Assembly: GCF_921293095.1 (NCBI RefSeq) | Contig: NW_025791724.1 | Location: 62,001 to 126,000, forward strand | DNA from: Ischnura elegans | Taxonomy: Eukaryota > Arthropoda > Insecta > Odonata > Coenagrionidae | Reading direction: 5' to 3' | Length of the DNA stretch: 64,000 nucleotides | Part shown: positions 21,958 through 35,700 of the stretch, piece by piece | How positions within the stretch are numbered: the stretch's first letter is position 1 | How the letters are laid out: every line of letters starts with the position of its first letter | Translations under genes and position numbers: made by a program | The notes under the pieces: generated by a model | Databases searched by the model: none | What the model was told of the DNA's origin: nothing | What the model saw: only the letters and a program-made list of their open reading frames with translations

Positions 21958-22429
21958 GGAACCTCCAGCAGTCCACTGCGCGCATCGCTGTTGGGAATTA
22001 GGAATCGCGCGTGGGAAAGCAATTGGGATAATTATTCGCAACGCAGCGGCAAAATGCGAATCCTTGCCATACCTAATGAACCATCGATTGTCATTGGTCG
22101 TGAACTATTAATGTTCTCCACAACAATGGCACATCGAACGACCAAATCCCCGCCTTAAAGTCGCATATAATATCGTAAATTAAGCCAAGATTCAAGCGCA
22201 ATGTGGTGAACATTTGCATAATTGGAATATAGAGTACTCTTGTACCTCAAAATATCCACCAAAACGTACCTCATGATGCAGAGTCTTACGTGGTTTTCGA
22301 CGATTTCCAAGCGATTTTAAACCAATATATCAAGTACGGATGTCACTGTTAACATTCGTATGGCGAAGGAAATGATGTAGCAATCAGGAATTACTGAAAG
22401 AGGCAGTACAATCTGGGAAATGTTTGTGA

Positions 22430-23550
22430 GTTTGCCTTTGACGTTTGAAAAGTAATTCCTCTACTACGTCCGATAACATTCCTTGGGCTCCGTTATGCTA
22501 ACAGTTCGCTTTTAAAATCACATGTTAAGTTATCACAGCTTACCATTAAACTGCCCAAATTATTTACGTTATAATATCCCTGCCCTAATATTTACGTTAT
22601 TCCGCTGCCAAGAAAAAATGAAATAGCACAAAAGGAATTACATTCCCACGAAAGGAACGTTAAGAATAACCAACGACGCCTGACGGTAGGAATGGGACGT
22701 GTAATCGTCAACATCGTTAATTGTTCTTTCATTGCACTTGCTAGACTTAGCATTGACACGTATTACTAATCAAGATCTGCCAATTAAAATCACTTCACTC
22801 ATGCAAATTTAAGGACGACGATATAACACGCTAAACACTTCCATTTAATTATTCCGTATTCACTAATGTGAAACCAGCAATCCGTTGCTAAGGAAAAAAT
22901 TAGCGAAAAATATTCTTCCTTCCACTCTTTCGTCAACATTTCAAACAGTGCACAGTGCCTAACATACAAAGTGCAAGGGATAACCATCAACGCCTTAGCA
23001 CAGAAAAGGCAAACAGTTTTAAATTAAGCCACGATTCACTCAACTTGTAACAATTAAGGACGCCACGAATAATTTCGGTTTTCTTAGGATACACAATTAC
23101 ACGTTGGGATCAATCAACCGTCATCATCGTCAAACAGTGAATTAATCACTACACAGTTTACTTTTCCACACGAAAGAGAAACGAAAGGAACAACACAGTC
23201 AACGAATACGAGCGTGAAAAGTGTTTAAATAAGTAATAGCGTACTTACTCGGCTCGCTGGTTGTGGATCACAGTATTCACCTGCACGGCTATCAGAATCG
23301 CTGTTTTCATCACACTATTGATTCTCGTGCATTTCACTCACTTTTCCTATACATCCATCGACACAGACACTTTCACTCATTTCCTCGCGTTTGCTGTGCG
23401 TCACAAAGAACACTACATAACCGGCGTTATGTGATTAACCACTGATAAACATGGACTAATTATAACTGATAATAATTATTCGCGTCGTCTTCTCACGACA
23501 GCTACCGCTGATCGAGTAGTAATTCAGAATCCGCCGACAGATGGCGCGGG
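22430..23550 (+). repeat. Diverged spacer repeat, right copy, unit 1
   Basis: Partner of 20867-21957, offset by about 1.57 kb. It shares scattered blocks such as AAACAGTGCACAGTGCCTAA and CATCATCGTCAAACAGTG. Both copies are non-coding. Confidence 0.6.
23534..23550 (+). promoter_or_regulatory. CTCF-like motif 3, unit 1
   Basis: CCGACAGATGGCGCGGG, the closest of the set to the CTCF core, followed by AGGCC and CGCAGTC. Confidence 0.45.
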
Positions 23551-25535
23551 AGGCCTTTTCGCAGTCGCTCGCCGTGGACGTCCAGAGCGGAATTTGAAAT
23601 ATCGTCTCTCGGTGGGATTTCTATCCCGGATTGCGACTCGGCGCAAATATGCGAACGCTAGCCACGATGAATGATTTATCGACTCATCCGCGGTCAATTG
23701 TCGTGAAATGCGGAAAAACAAATGTTGTCATTTACAACAATGAAACACCGCACTGTATTCCAACGACGCGAAGCACGGAATATATGTAAATAATCCATTC
23801 ATCAAACACAGTATCGTTTAAACGTACATGATCGGAACACGACCGCCTCGTAAATGATCATCTGCCAGTGAAGTGACGACTGTCAAGCGGTGTCTTTCCT
23901 CCGCCCGCGATTTGCATTTCATTTCGGCGTTCGGAGGGAGCGGACCGCTTCGACTCCAGGCAGGAATACACTCCGTGCGGCTGACGATTCTCGGCATCGC
24001 GGGTGCAGGGCAGGGGGCCGCGAGGCAGAGAACATCTCGGACGTAGGTGCTCGTCGCGATAACACGGATAAGCGGGGAAAGAACTCGGCTCGGTTATACC
24101 TTAGGTTAGGTGATTAGAAGTGATTCATTGATTAGCCGTAAATACCGGACCATTTCATTAGCATATCGATTCCGCGACGAATGCAGTGAGCGATTTAACT
24201 GTTTGTCACCGTTCCTTCCTACTCTGAAAATGTTTCGTGCCCGAGTTGCTGCCCGCAGTTGTCCACGATTCAATTTTACATTTTCCCTAACGGTACCGTA
24301 AGTTCTTACTACATTTTTGCATGCCACGGTGAATGACAATCGTTCTCCAGTCTCTTTGCCATCGGAGTGAAGCGGAAATTACATCCTTTCGCGAGCGATC
24401 GAAGAATTTCCTTATGCGAATTAATTATTCCTCGTGAGTAGTCAGGTCTACTTTCCTTCCTCGATTGCACCCTACATACGTCAAATATCCTTCCTCTTCT
24501 CAATAAGTGATATCGTCACTGTCTGCCAGTGTCAACGACTTATCCTTAAACCGAACTCCCATAGTTGTACATATTCGCAGTACACGAGAAAAGTTCGCAG
24601 ATTTTCGGAGTATAGCCGTACATTTAGTCAGTAAAGGGAGAGAACCGATTAATTAATATCTTATGAGTAGGCAATCCACATTTCTCTACACTGTATTAAA
24701 ACGCACGGAACGACTTAATCCGTAGCAATAAATTTCCGTGCCTTCTGCCTTGAGTATATGTTAATGAACACACTCGTCTCTTCCACAATGATTTTCAAAG
24801 CATAACTCAATTATTTGGAAAGCTTTTCGTGACATTGAGCAGTTTCGCTTGAGCGCTGAACGATATAGTTACCCTTAGTAACGAAGTTATTTGGTTTCCT
24901 GTTGGCTGTTTGCTACACATAAACATTTCAATGCAAGACGTAACGCGAGTACAGCAAATAATGGAAACTTTGCATCGCTAATTCTTTCAACGTTACGTGC
25001 GACGTAACATAGCAACCAACGGTGGAAAATCATGGAATTCGCTTATCAAAAATGCCACTTCTTGCAAGTACTGCTAATTTTTATTAATAGGGGAATGTTG
25101 TCTGCTTAATATAAATTGCCTCCCGAAGACATATAAGACACGGGAAAAAAAATTCTGTGGCCTGTAAGTTGACAAATAGCAATCCAATTTCATACACTTT
25201 ACCCAAATCCTTTGCTGATTTCTACCAAATATTTTGATGTCCCTCGTGAACCGAAAACTTTGATAAATTTAGTCATAACTCCATAATTCTAACATAATTT
25301 TTTTTCGTGCACCGCATTGGAAACCATTCTTGCCATTGTGTTACTTCAGCATGTTAATTAGGAATGGTTTGCAAGGGAAATGCAGAAAAAGCGAGAATGT
25401 TATTGATATTCTCCCCTTCTTCGGTTACTAGTGAATGACTGCGTCTCGTATTAATATACCATAAATTAACTAATAACAAGCTGGTCGCCTATTTCGCACT
25501 TGGCTGCGAACTGTCTGAGTATGGTTCCGCCGCCG

Positions 25536-25551
25536 CCGCTAGATGGTGCGG
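25536..25551 (+). promoter_or_regulatory. CTCF-like motif 4, unit 1
   Basis: CCGCTAGATGGTGCGG, the same core as motifs 1 and 2 and in the same orientation. Confidence 0.4.
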
Positions 25552-27667
25552 CGTGCTTCTCCCGGCGATTCACAGACTTTCTCTGCGCACATCGGCCGAC
25601 GGAAAGGCGGCTACTGAAATAAGAAACATTCCTTCGGGTAACCGCGCGGGTGAGAAAATCCCAGAGCGCCTATTTTCCCCTTCATTAAATCACGGGAATG
25701 AAAGAAAATTCTAAAATGTGATGCATCATTCCCAATGCAGTCCCCCGTGACTTTGAAATAAATTTTTAGCCGTGGTGGACACGGAATATCGCAAACACCT
25801 TTTCCATACACACCGGAGTCGCGTTAAATGCCGGAATCGTCTAAAATTATGCTCCCTCGTCACGAGCATTTTCTTTCGTTGCAGTTGGAAAGTATTACTT
25901 GGCGAATCAGATTATTCAGCGTCCTTAGTGGAAGATGTATTTGTATCCCTCATTCTCTAATTCATTGATGAAGACTGTTTCAGAAAAAACCAGTGCGACG
26001 TAATCCATTTCGTGCAGTCAGTTATAAACATTTCCCTCCATACCGTTTCAAAGTTTTATTCGTCCACAAATTTTATGTAACGCACTCTCTCTTCGTGCGA
26101 AGTACCGCCACGTGGAAAGAATCCGGGGGTGGGGAAATTCTTGGGTCAACGAAGACAACTTTCCTGGGAACCCGTGTGTGGGGTAGTTCCCACGCTTGGA
26201 TCCGGGTGGTGGGGGACGGGTTCCCCCACCACGAACCTAAACGCAGCGAGTGGGGCAGGGGACGCCGGGAAGAAAAAAAGAAGTTCCAACGGGCGAATTT
26301 TTCAAAAGACGCAATGGCCTCCTTCGTTTGTTTCCCGTCGACGTAAAAAGTGAGTAAGTGTTTTCTATTCATGGCATCATTCAATACCTGCCGTATCGAA
26401 AGACTTGCAGGCGAGGATAATCACTCCAATGACAGCAACACATACTTTCATGGCATAGCACCATTAAAAATGTTGGAAAGGTAATCGACTGCCATTAATG
26501 GAAGTAGGGTTTTGCAAGGCTTCGAGATAACGTGTAATACTTGAAAAAAAGAAAAAACGCTCAATGTATACCGTTCCTTCGTCAACAGTACACTTTCATT
26601 ACTTTCACGCAATAGTCATGTCGAGGAATTTATCAATCAATGATCGGTGTACACGTCCAATGAAGTGTTTCCATAGCGCAAGTGAAATTTTAGGGTTGGA
26701 AATATTTCCGTCGGGCATACGTTTCACGAAAGCAAATGCCAGTCGCCCGCCTGTATGGGAACATGAAGGGGACTCTTGTTCCCACGGTCGGAAATGGTGG
26801 TGGGGGAAGGTACGTCTCCCCGACCGAGAAGCGGCAGCGTGTGACGTAAGCAAGTGTCGGTAGGGGAGAACTTTGAATCGAGGTCGGCTCCCTGCCAACG
26901 GACAGTTTTTTTGAAGGGGCGCACTATCGTTCGTCATTCCTCCACGTAAATGTTACGAAATCGGTTCGCATCACAGGGGCAGTAATGCCACCTCATAATC
27001 GCAATTGGGAAAAAGAGTGAAGCGCGATAAGCGAGGAAGGATAATAATTTCCTATTCCGTAATATAACTCGGAGTAAAACCACGAATTCCTGTCTCCGTG
27101 GCAGTGTGTTGGCATTGGGAGATAGATAAATGACATAAAGAAAAATGTATGAATGTAGGGAAAAACATTTTTTGTTCCAAGAATGGTGAAAACGATTTTT
27201 TACACATTGCTTAACCAACAAAGAGCATAACACCGTCAAGTCCGGAAAATGTAGATGAAGAAATTGGAACGACAAGAATTATCTTTCTCAAATTAATTCC
27301 CTCGTTACGCATTACATAATCATCTTTTGCCAGAAAATTTCTTTGAAGAAGTAAATGCATCCCTTGCGTTACATCGATCATTAAACAGTCGAAACAACAA
27401 CAGGCGACATTTACCAATGGATTAAAGCTGAAACGAATCGCCATTACACCAACAAGCACACCGTTACGAAAGACATTTTTCATAAACACATTTTCAAAGA
27501 TGGACCAAAAGATATAACGGAATTGAGAATTGCTTAAGCATAAAGGGACTGTTGTCTGGAAATGGTAACTATTCAACAGAAACAAAAGCAGATACAACCG
27601 CGAAGAAACCAGATCTTCCTTCGATTCTCAAGTCATGATAACTTTTTGAGGATTCGGTCATGTACTC

Positions 27668-27786
27668 GCCAACGGCCACACCACGTACAATTCACCGGTT
27701 CTCGTTCGATCACCGAAGTTAAACTACGTAGGGCCCGGATAGTACTTGGACGGGTGACCGCCTGGGAATACCGGGTGCTGTTGGCA
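27668..27786 (+). rRNA. 5S rRNA gene, divergent but unbroken variant, unit 1
   Basis: A 119-nt 5S gene with about 11 substitutions against the form seen at the LINE-split loci. The 3' half, including the TACTTGG and GGGTGACCGCCTGGGAA control region, is well kept, and TTTT follows at 27791. Helix II keeps pairing through a paired T-to-A and A-to-T change, though its terminal G-C becomes C-C. A U-G pair in helix IV becomes C-G, and the G1 pair of helix I is G-C instead of G-U. Both ATAC motifs used by the inserted LINEs are altered. It could be a functional minor 5S type or a young pseudogene; the paired changes favour function. Confidence 0.8.
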
Positions 27787-29700
27787 TTACTTTTATTCTT
27801 CAACTTGTTTAAAAAAAATATTTTCAATCACCTACCGCGAGCAATGCAGAGCAGGAATATGCCGCGAAAATTTCTTTTGAGAAAGAAATGTCACTATGTG
27901 AAATATTTTCTACATATTTTATTCGCGTGTTTCAAGAGTGACATTAATGTAGCGTTGGAGAGGAAAGGCTTTGGGAAAAATCCATTTTCAGTCATTACTG
28001 CAATCACTTCCTCGGAATTTATTCCCTAATGCGAGAGTTTCGTTGATTCCGATATGTGGTGAATGAGAGAAATAGGTTTGGGAATAATTTTAATTTGCAT
28101 GCCACGCGACATTTTCCTTCGATCCTCGGTTATCACAGCGGGATTACATACTCTAAAGGCATGGAAATCGGCTTCCGCTTCCCGGTGTCCATTGGGAGAT
28201 GGCGTGCAGAGGGTTTTTCATTGAATTATTAGAAATAGTTTAAACTACCCAAGTAATTAATAACGGTCATTTTCAGAAAAGATAAGGTTTGAAGATTGTT
28301 ATCATACCATCGATGTTCAACGGTACATCTCCCTAACCATCCCACGGTACGTTTTCGCGAAAGCACGAAATTTCGATGCTCGATCAACAATACGCCATTA
28401 CCTTGGCAACGAGGCAAGACGAGAATCAACAACACAGGCGTACGGGTAATGACAGCGCAGCACTCATTGACGTGGAATTAGTTACATTTCTTGGTTAAAC
28501 GTGGCATTCTCGGATGGTATAATACATTGTATCGTATGCTGGACTCATCGCCTGCCGTTTCACGGAACCGTGTCTCGGGAGGTGGTGCGCCCTAGTGGCA
28601 GTTGCGGAACTATCGGCTAGGATTCTTGCATCACGCAAGAACCTCACGGAATTTGAGTAAAAATTGTAGGTATTAAAACGCAATGTGGAAGTGGTACTCG
28701 TCGCAAACACTGTGACAAGTGTTCCCTAATGTGCAAGTGAAGTCCCCGTGTCGATGTTGTCCCCGTGTTTGTGAAATGTATGGTAGAAGAAAGGCGGCGC
28801 AAAGTGAAGTGTTGGAAGGCGACAGAGGAAAAATTCGGAAAATAAATCCGTTATTGCGTGTGACTGAGAAAATGTGTTAACGCGAAGAAATTGGTAGTGC
28901 ATACTTTCATGTGAATGTGGTAATTATGTCGTTGCATTGCAAATACAACCAATACATCATTTGTTTGTTCAGGCTGAAGTTGGCCGATGTGTAGGAGTTT
29001 GCTGATAAGAAAGGCAAACGATAGGGAAATGTGGGGCGTAATGCAGTGAATTCATACATTAATTCTTTCCATAAATTACTGATCATGTTATTAGTTAAAG
29101 GCTGGGCGTCGTTAGGGAAATATAATTTTCATGGTTAAATGTTGGAATGAGCTGTTATGTTGTCAACGCTTCGAGAGTACACAAACTGTGTCATTATGGA
29201 AATTAGTTTGTTTTATGCAATTAAACTGGTCAGGAATAAGTGGTTTACCTTTCTTAGCATTTGAAAAGGTATGTGATGGAAATCGATACCCAAGGAGAGA
29301 TATCATGATAGGTGAAGTTTGCAATTTGAAAACAAGTCTTAATTGTCGGGGCATTATGCAGAATAACATTGCTATTTGATGTTCGGAAATTGTAAAACTT
29401 GACTGGAGTATGCGTTTTAGGAAGTGTATCAATGGAAGCGTTAGTCCATGGCGATAGTTTGGGAATAGAATGATGATTGGGGGAATGTTGATATGTGCAG
29501 TTGTGGCATCAGGGCTTGGAGATTACATAATATGTGATATAAATGAAATTGTAATGAGTCGTGCAATGAAACTCGTCAGGAATACGTGCATTAACTCTTC
29601 CTTCGTTTTAAAAGTGAACTGGTGTTAATCCGTGAAAGAACATAGTTTTGATAAGGGAACGGCAGACATTTGTGTGGCTGAGTAAATGAAATTCCAATTG
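27787..29700. other. Spacer between variant 5S and satellite, unit 1
   Basis: 1.9 kb of AT-rich DNA without a recognisable gene or RNA. It holds a CTCF-like motif on the minus strand at 28585-28601. An open frame at 29131-29379 has no recognisable protein character. Confidence 0.65.
28585..28601 (-). promoter_or_regulatory. CTCF-like motif 5 (reverse orientation), unit 1
   Basis: On the minus strand this reads CTGCCACTAGGGCGCAC, close to the general CTCF consensus. It faces the four plus-strand motifs upstream, giving a convergent arrangement. Confidence 0.4.
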
Positions 29701-32700
29701 TGATATTCAAAATTATTCATAAAAACCATAATTACCGAGGGATTCTGACGGGATGCGTTCTAAAACGTTAACAATAGTAAAACATACATTAGTGTCGAGT
29801 TTCGTAGCGTTAGAGTAATTAGTTTAAAAAATATTCCGGTTGAAGTGACTGAAATATTGCAGAGGCTAAATATTGAATAACAACATTATGTCCTATAGAC
29901 AGTGAAAACCAGCGGATTCTGGTGGGACAAGTTTTAAAACAATAGGAGAGATAAGGCAATTGTCGGTGACGAGTGTCAGTGCGATTGAATCAATGGTTGA
30001 ATTAATATGTTACAATGTGTGTATGACATAATGACATTAAATGTGTCATACTCAAAATTATTCATAAAAACCATAATTACCGAGGGATTTTGACGGGATG
30101 CGTTTTAAAACGTTAACAATAGTAAAACATACGTTAGTGTCGAGTTTCGTAGCGTTAGAGTAATTAGTTTAAAAAATATTCCAGTTGAAGTGACTGAAAT
30201 ATTGCACAGGCTAAATAATGAATAACAACATTATGTCCTATAAACAGTGAAAACCAGCGGATTTTGGTGGGACAAGTTTTAAAACAATAGGAGAAATAAG
30301 GCAATTGTCGGTGACGAGTGTCAGTGCGATTGAATCAATGGTTGAATTAATATGTTACAATGTGTGTATGACATAATGACATTAAATGTGTCATACTCAA
30401 AATTATTCATAAAAACCATAATTACCGAGGGATTTTGACGGGATGCGTTTTAAAACGTTAACAATAGTAAAACATACGTTAGTGTCGAGTTTCGTAGCGT
30501 TAGAGTAATTAGTTTAAAAAATATTCCGGTTGAAGTGACTGAAATATTGCAGAGGCTAAATATTGAATAACAACATTATGTCCTATAAACAGTGAAAACC
30601 AGCGGATTTTGGTGGGACAAGTTTTAAAACAATAGGAGAGATAAGGCAATTGTCGGTGACGAGTGTCAGTGCGATTGAGTCAATGGTTTAATTAATATGT
30701 TACAATGTGTGAATGACAAAATGACATTAAATGTGTCACACTCAAAATTATTCATAAAAACCATAATTACCGAGGGATTTTGACGGTATGCGTTTTAAAA
30801 CGTTAACAATAGTAAAACATACGTTAGTGTCGAGTTTCGTATCGTTAGAATAATTAGTTTTAAAAATATTCCAGTAGAAGTGCCTGAAAAATTGCAGAGG
30901 ATAAATATTGAATAACAACATTATGTCCTATAAACAGTGAAAACCAGCGGATTTTGGTGGGACAAGTTTTAAAACAATAGAAGAAATAAGGCAATTGTTG
31001 GTGACGAGTGTCAGTGCGATTGAGTCAATGGTTTAATTGATATGTTACATTGTGTGTATGACAAAATGACATTAAATGTGTCACACTCAAAATTATTCAT
31101 AAAAACCATAATTACCGAGGGATTTTGACGGGATGCATTTTAAAACGTTAACAATAGTAAAACATACGTTAGTGTCGAGTTTCGTAGCGTTAGAGTAATT
31201 AGTTTAAAAAATATACCGGTTGAAGTGACTGAAATATTGCAGAGGCTAAATATTGAAAAACAACATTATGTCCTATAGACAGTGAAAACCAGCGGATTTT
31301 GGTGGGACAAGTTTTAAAACAATAGGAGAAATAAGGCAATTGTCGGTGACGAGTGTCAGTGCGATTGAATTAATGGTTGAATTAATATGTTACAATGTGT
31401 GTATGACATAATGACATTAAATGTGTCATACTCAAAATTATTCATAAAAACCATAATTACCGAGGGATTTTGACGGGATGCGTTTTAAAACGTTAACAAT
31501 AGTAAAACATACGTTAGTGTCGAGTTTCGTAGCGTTAGAGTAATTAGTTTAAAAAATATTCCGGTTGAAGTGACTGAAATATTGCAGAGGCTAAATATTG
31601 AAAAACAACATTATGTCCTATAGACAGTGAAAACCAGCGGATTTTGGTGGGACAAGTTTTAAAACAATAGGAGAGATAAGGCAATTGTCGGTGACGAGTG
31701 TCAGTGCGATTGAATGAATGGTTGAATTAATATGTTACAATGTGTGTATGACATAATGACATTAAATGTGTCATACTCAAAATTATTCATAAAAACCATA
31801 ATTACCGAGGGATTTTGACGGGATGCGTTTTAAAACGTTAACAATAGTAAAACATACGTTAGTGTCGAGTTTCGTAGAGTTAGAGTAATTAGTTTAAAAA
31901 ATATACCGGTTGAAGTGACTGAAATATTGCAGAGGCTAAATATTGAAAAACAACATTATGTCCTATAGACAGTGAAAACCAGCGGATTTTGGTGGGACAA
32001 GTTTTAAAACAATAGGAGAGATAAGGCAATTGTCGGTGACGTGTGTCAGTGCGATTGAATGAATGGTTGAATTAATATGTTACAATGTGTGTATGACATA
32101 ATGACATTAAATGTGTCATACTCAAAATTATTCATAAAAACCATAATTACCGAGGGATTTTGACGGGATGCGTTTTAAAACGTTAACAATAGTAAAATAT
32201 ACGTTAGTGTCGAGTTTCGTAGCGTTAGAGTAATTAGTTTAAAAAATATTCCGGTTGAAGTGACTGAAATATTGCAGAGGCTAAATATTGAATAACAACA
32301 TTATGTCCTATAAACAGTGAAAACCAGCGGATTTTGGTGGGACAAGTTTTAAAACAATAGGAGAGATAAGGCAATTGTTGGTGACGAGTGTCAGTGCGAT
32401 TGAGTCAATGGTTTAATTAATATGTTACAATGTGTGTATGACAAAATGACATTAAATGAGTCACACTCAAAATTATTCATAAAAACCATAATTACCGAGG
32501 GATTTTGACGGGATGCGTTTTAAAACGTTAACAATAATGAAACATACGTTAGTGTCGAGTTTCGTAGCGTTAGAATAATTAGTTTGAAAAATATTCCGGT
32601 TGAAGTGACTGAAATATTGCAGAGGCTAAATATTGAAAAACAACATTATGTCCTATAAACAGTGAAAACCAGCGGATTTTGGTGGGACAAGTTTTAAAAC

Positions 32701-35700
32701 AATAGGAGAAATAAGGCAATTGTCGGTGACGAGTGTCAGTGCGATTGAATCAATGGTTGAATTAATATGTTACAATGTGTGTATGACATAATGACATTAA
32801 ATGTGTCATACTCAAAATTATTCATAAAAACCATAATTACCGAGGGATTTTGACGGGATGCGTTTTAAAACGTTAACAATAGTAAAACATACGTTAGTGT
32901 CGAGTTTCGTAGCGTTAGAGTAATTAGTTTAAAAAATATTCCGGTTGAAGTGACTGAAATATTGCAGAGGCTAAATATTGAATAACAACATTATGTCCTA
33001 TAAACAGTGAAAACCAGCGGATTTTGGTGGGACAAGTTTTAAAACAATAGGAGAGATAAGGCAATTGTCGGTGACGAGTGTCAGTGCGATTGAGTCAATG
33101 GTTTAATTAATATGTTACAATGTGTGAATGACAAAATGACATTAAATGTGTCACACTCAAAATTATTCATAAAAACCATAATTACCGAGGGATTTTGACG
33201 GGATGCGTTTTAAAACGTTAACAATAGTAAAACATACGTTAGTGTCGAGTTTCGTATCGTTAGAATAATTAGTTTTAAAAATATTCCAGTAGAAGTGCCT
33301 GAAAAATTGCAGAGGATAAATATTGAATAACAACATTATGTCCTATAAACAGTGAAAACCAGCGGATTTTGGTGGGACAAGTTTTAAAACAATAGGAGAA
33401 ATAAGGCAATTGTTGGTGACGAGTGTCAGTGCGATTGAGTCAATGGTTTAATTGATATGTTACATTGTGTGTATGACAAAATGACATTAAATGTGTCACA
33501 CTCAAAATTATTCATAAAAACCATAATTACCGAGGGATTTTGACGGGATGCATTTTAAAACGTTAACAATAGTAAAACATACGTTAGTGTCGAGTTTCGT
33601 AGCGTTAGAGTAATTAGTTTAAAAAATATACCGGTTGAAGTGACTGAAATATTGCAGAGGCTAAATATTGAAAAACAACATTATGTCCTATAGACAGTGA
33701 AAACCAGCGGATTTTGGTGGGACAAGTTTTAAAACAATAGGAGAAATAAGGCAATTGTCGGTGACGAGTGTCAGTGCGATTGAATTAATGGTTGAATTAA
33801 TATGTTACAATGTGTGTATGACATAATGACATTAAATGTGTCATACTCAAAATTATTCATAAAAACCATAATTACCGAGGGATTTTGACGGGATGCGTTT
33901 TAAAACGTTAACAATAGTAAAACATACGTTAGTGTCGAGTTTCGTAGCGTTAGAGTAATTAGTTTAAAAAATATTCCGGTTGAAGTGACTGAAATATTGC
34001 AGAGGCTAAATATTGAAAAACAACATTATGTCCTATAGACAGTGAAAACCAGCGGATTTTGGTGGGACAAGTTTTAAAACAATAGGAGAGATAAGGCAAT
34101 TGTCGGTGACGAGTGTCAGTGCGATTGAATGAATGGTTGAATTAATATGTTACAATGTGTGTATGACATAATGACATTAAATGTGTCATACTCAAAATTA
34201 TTCATAAAAACCATAATTACCGAGGGATTTTGACGGGATGCGTTTTAAAACGTTAACAATAGTAAAACATACGTTAGTGTCGAGTTTCGTAGAGTTAGAG
34301 TAATTAGTTTAAAAAATATACCGGTTGAAGTGACTGAAATATTGCAGAGGCTAAATATTGAAAAACAACATTATGTCCTATAGACAGTGAAAACCAGCGG
34401 ATTTTGGTGGGACAAGTTTTAAAACAATAGGAGAGATAAGGCAATTGTCGGTGACGAGTGTCAGTGCGATTGAATGAATGGTTGAATTAATATGTTACAA
34501 TGTGTGTATGACATAATGACATTAAATGTGTCATACTCAAAATTATTCATAAAAACCATAATTACCGAGGGATTTTGACGGGATGCGTTTTAAAACGTTA
34601 ACAATAGTAAAACATACGTTAGTGTCGAGTTTCGTAGCGTTAGAGTAATTAGTTTAAAAAATATACCGGTTGAAGTGACTGAAATATTGCAGAGGCTAAA
34701 TATTGAAAAACAACATTATGTCCTATAGACAGTGAAAACCAGCGGATTTTGGTGGGACAAGTTTTAAAACAATAGGAGAAATAAGGCAATTGTCGGTGAC
34801 GTGTGTCAGTGCGATTGAATGAATGGTTGAATTAATATGTTACAATGTGTGTATGACATAATGACATTAAATGTGTCATACTCAAAATTATTCATAAAAA
34901 CCATAATTACCGAGGGATTTTGACGGGATGCGTTTTAAAACGTTAACAATAGTAAAACATACGTTAGTGTCGAGTTTCGTAGCGTTAGAGTAATTAGTTT
35001 AAAAAATATTCCGGTTGAAGTGACTGAAATATTGCAGAGGCTAAATATTGAATAACAACATTATGTCCTATAAACAGTGAAAACCAGCGGATTTTGGTGG
35101 GACAAGTTTTAAAACAATAGGAGAGATAAGGCAATTGTTGGTGACGAGTGTCAGTGCGATTGAGTCAATGGTTTAATTAATATGTTACAATGTGTGTATG
35201 ACAAAATGACATTAAATGTGTCACACTCAAAATTATTCATAAAAACCATAATTACCGAGGGATTTTGACGGGATGCGTTTTAAAACGTTAACAATAATAA
35301 AACATACGTTAGTGTCGAGTTTCGTAGCGTTAGAACAATTAGTTTGAAAAATATTCCGGTTGAAGTGACTGAAATATTGCAGAGGCTAAATATTCAATAA
35401 CAACGTTATGTCCTATAAACAGTGAAAACCAGCGGATTTTGGTGGGACAAGTTTTAAAACAATAGGAGAGATAAGGCAATTGTCGGTGACGAGTGTCAGT
35501 GCGATTGAATTAATGGTTGAATTAATATGTTACAATGTGTGTATGACAAAATGACATTAAATGTGTCATACTCAAAATTATTCATAAAAACCATAATTAC
35601 CGAGGGATTTTGACGGGATGCGTTTTAAAACGTTAACAATAGTAAAACATACGTTAGTGTCGAGTTTCGTAGCGTTAGAGTAATTAGTTTAAAAAATATA

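Larger units (their letters stand above)
18227..27667. other. Long 5S-to-5S spacer, unit 1
   Basis: 9.4 kb without a gene that I can support. It holds four CTCF-like motifs, a diverged tandem duplication (20867-21957 and 22430-23550), a further degenerate similarity between about 19441-20000 and 23531-24010, and another between 18700-19180 and 27220-27560. A perfect 10-bp hairpin (GTGGTGGGGG / CCCCCACCAC) is at 26206-26232. Short open frames look random. The region recurs with only scattered differences at 54501-63941. Confidence 0.7.

Noticed and set aside
24100-24112. TTAGGTTAGG as an internal telomere repeat, and TTAGG at LINE 3' ends
   Set aside because: Only two units at 24104, and a single unit at the LINE ends, where part of it belongs to the target sequence. 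Too short to mean telomere.
18653-27597. Two minus-strand open frames (18653-19051 and 27211-27597) with similar translations (SQFRY...IFENVF...NVACCC)
   Set aside because: They come from an old spacer duplication. DNA and protein differences look roughly equal, with no sign of coding constraint, and there is no plausible promoter or domain.
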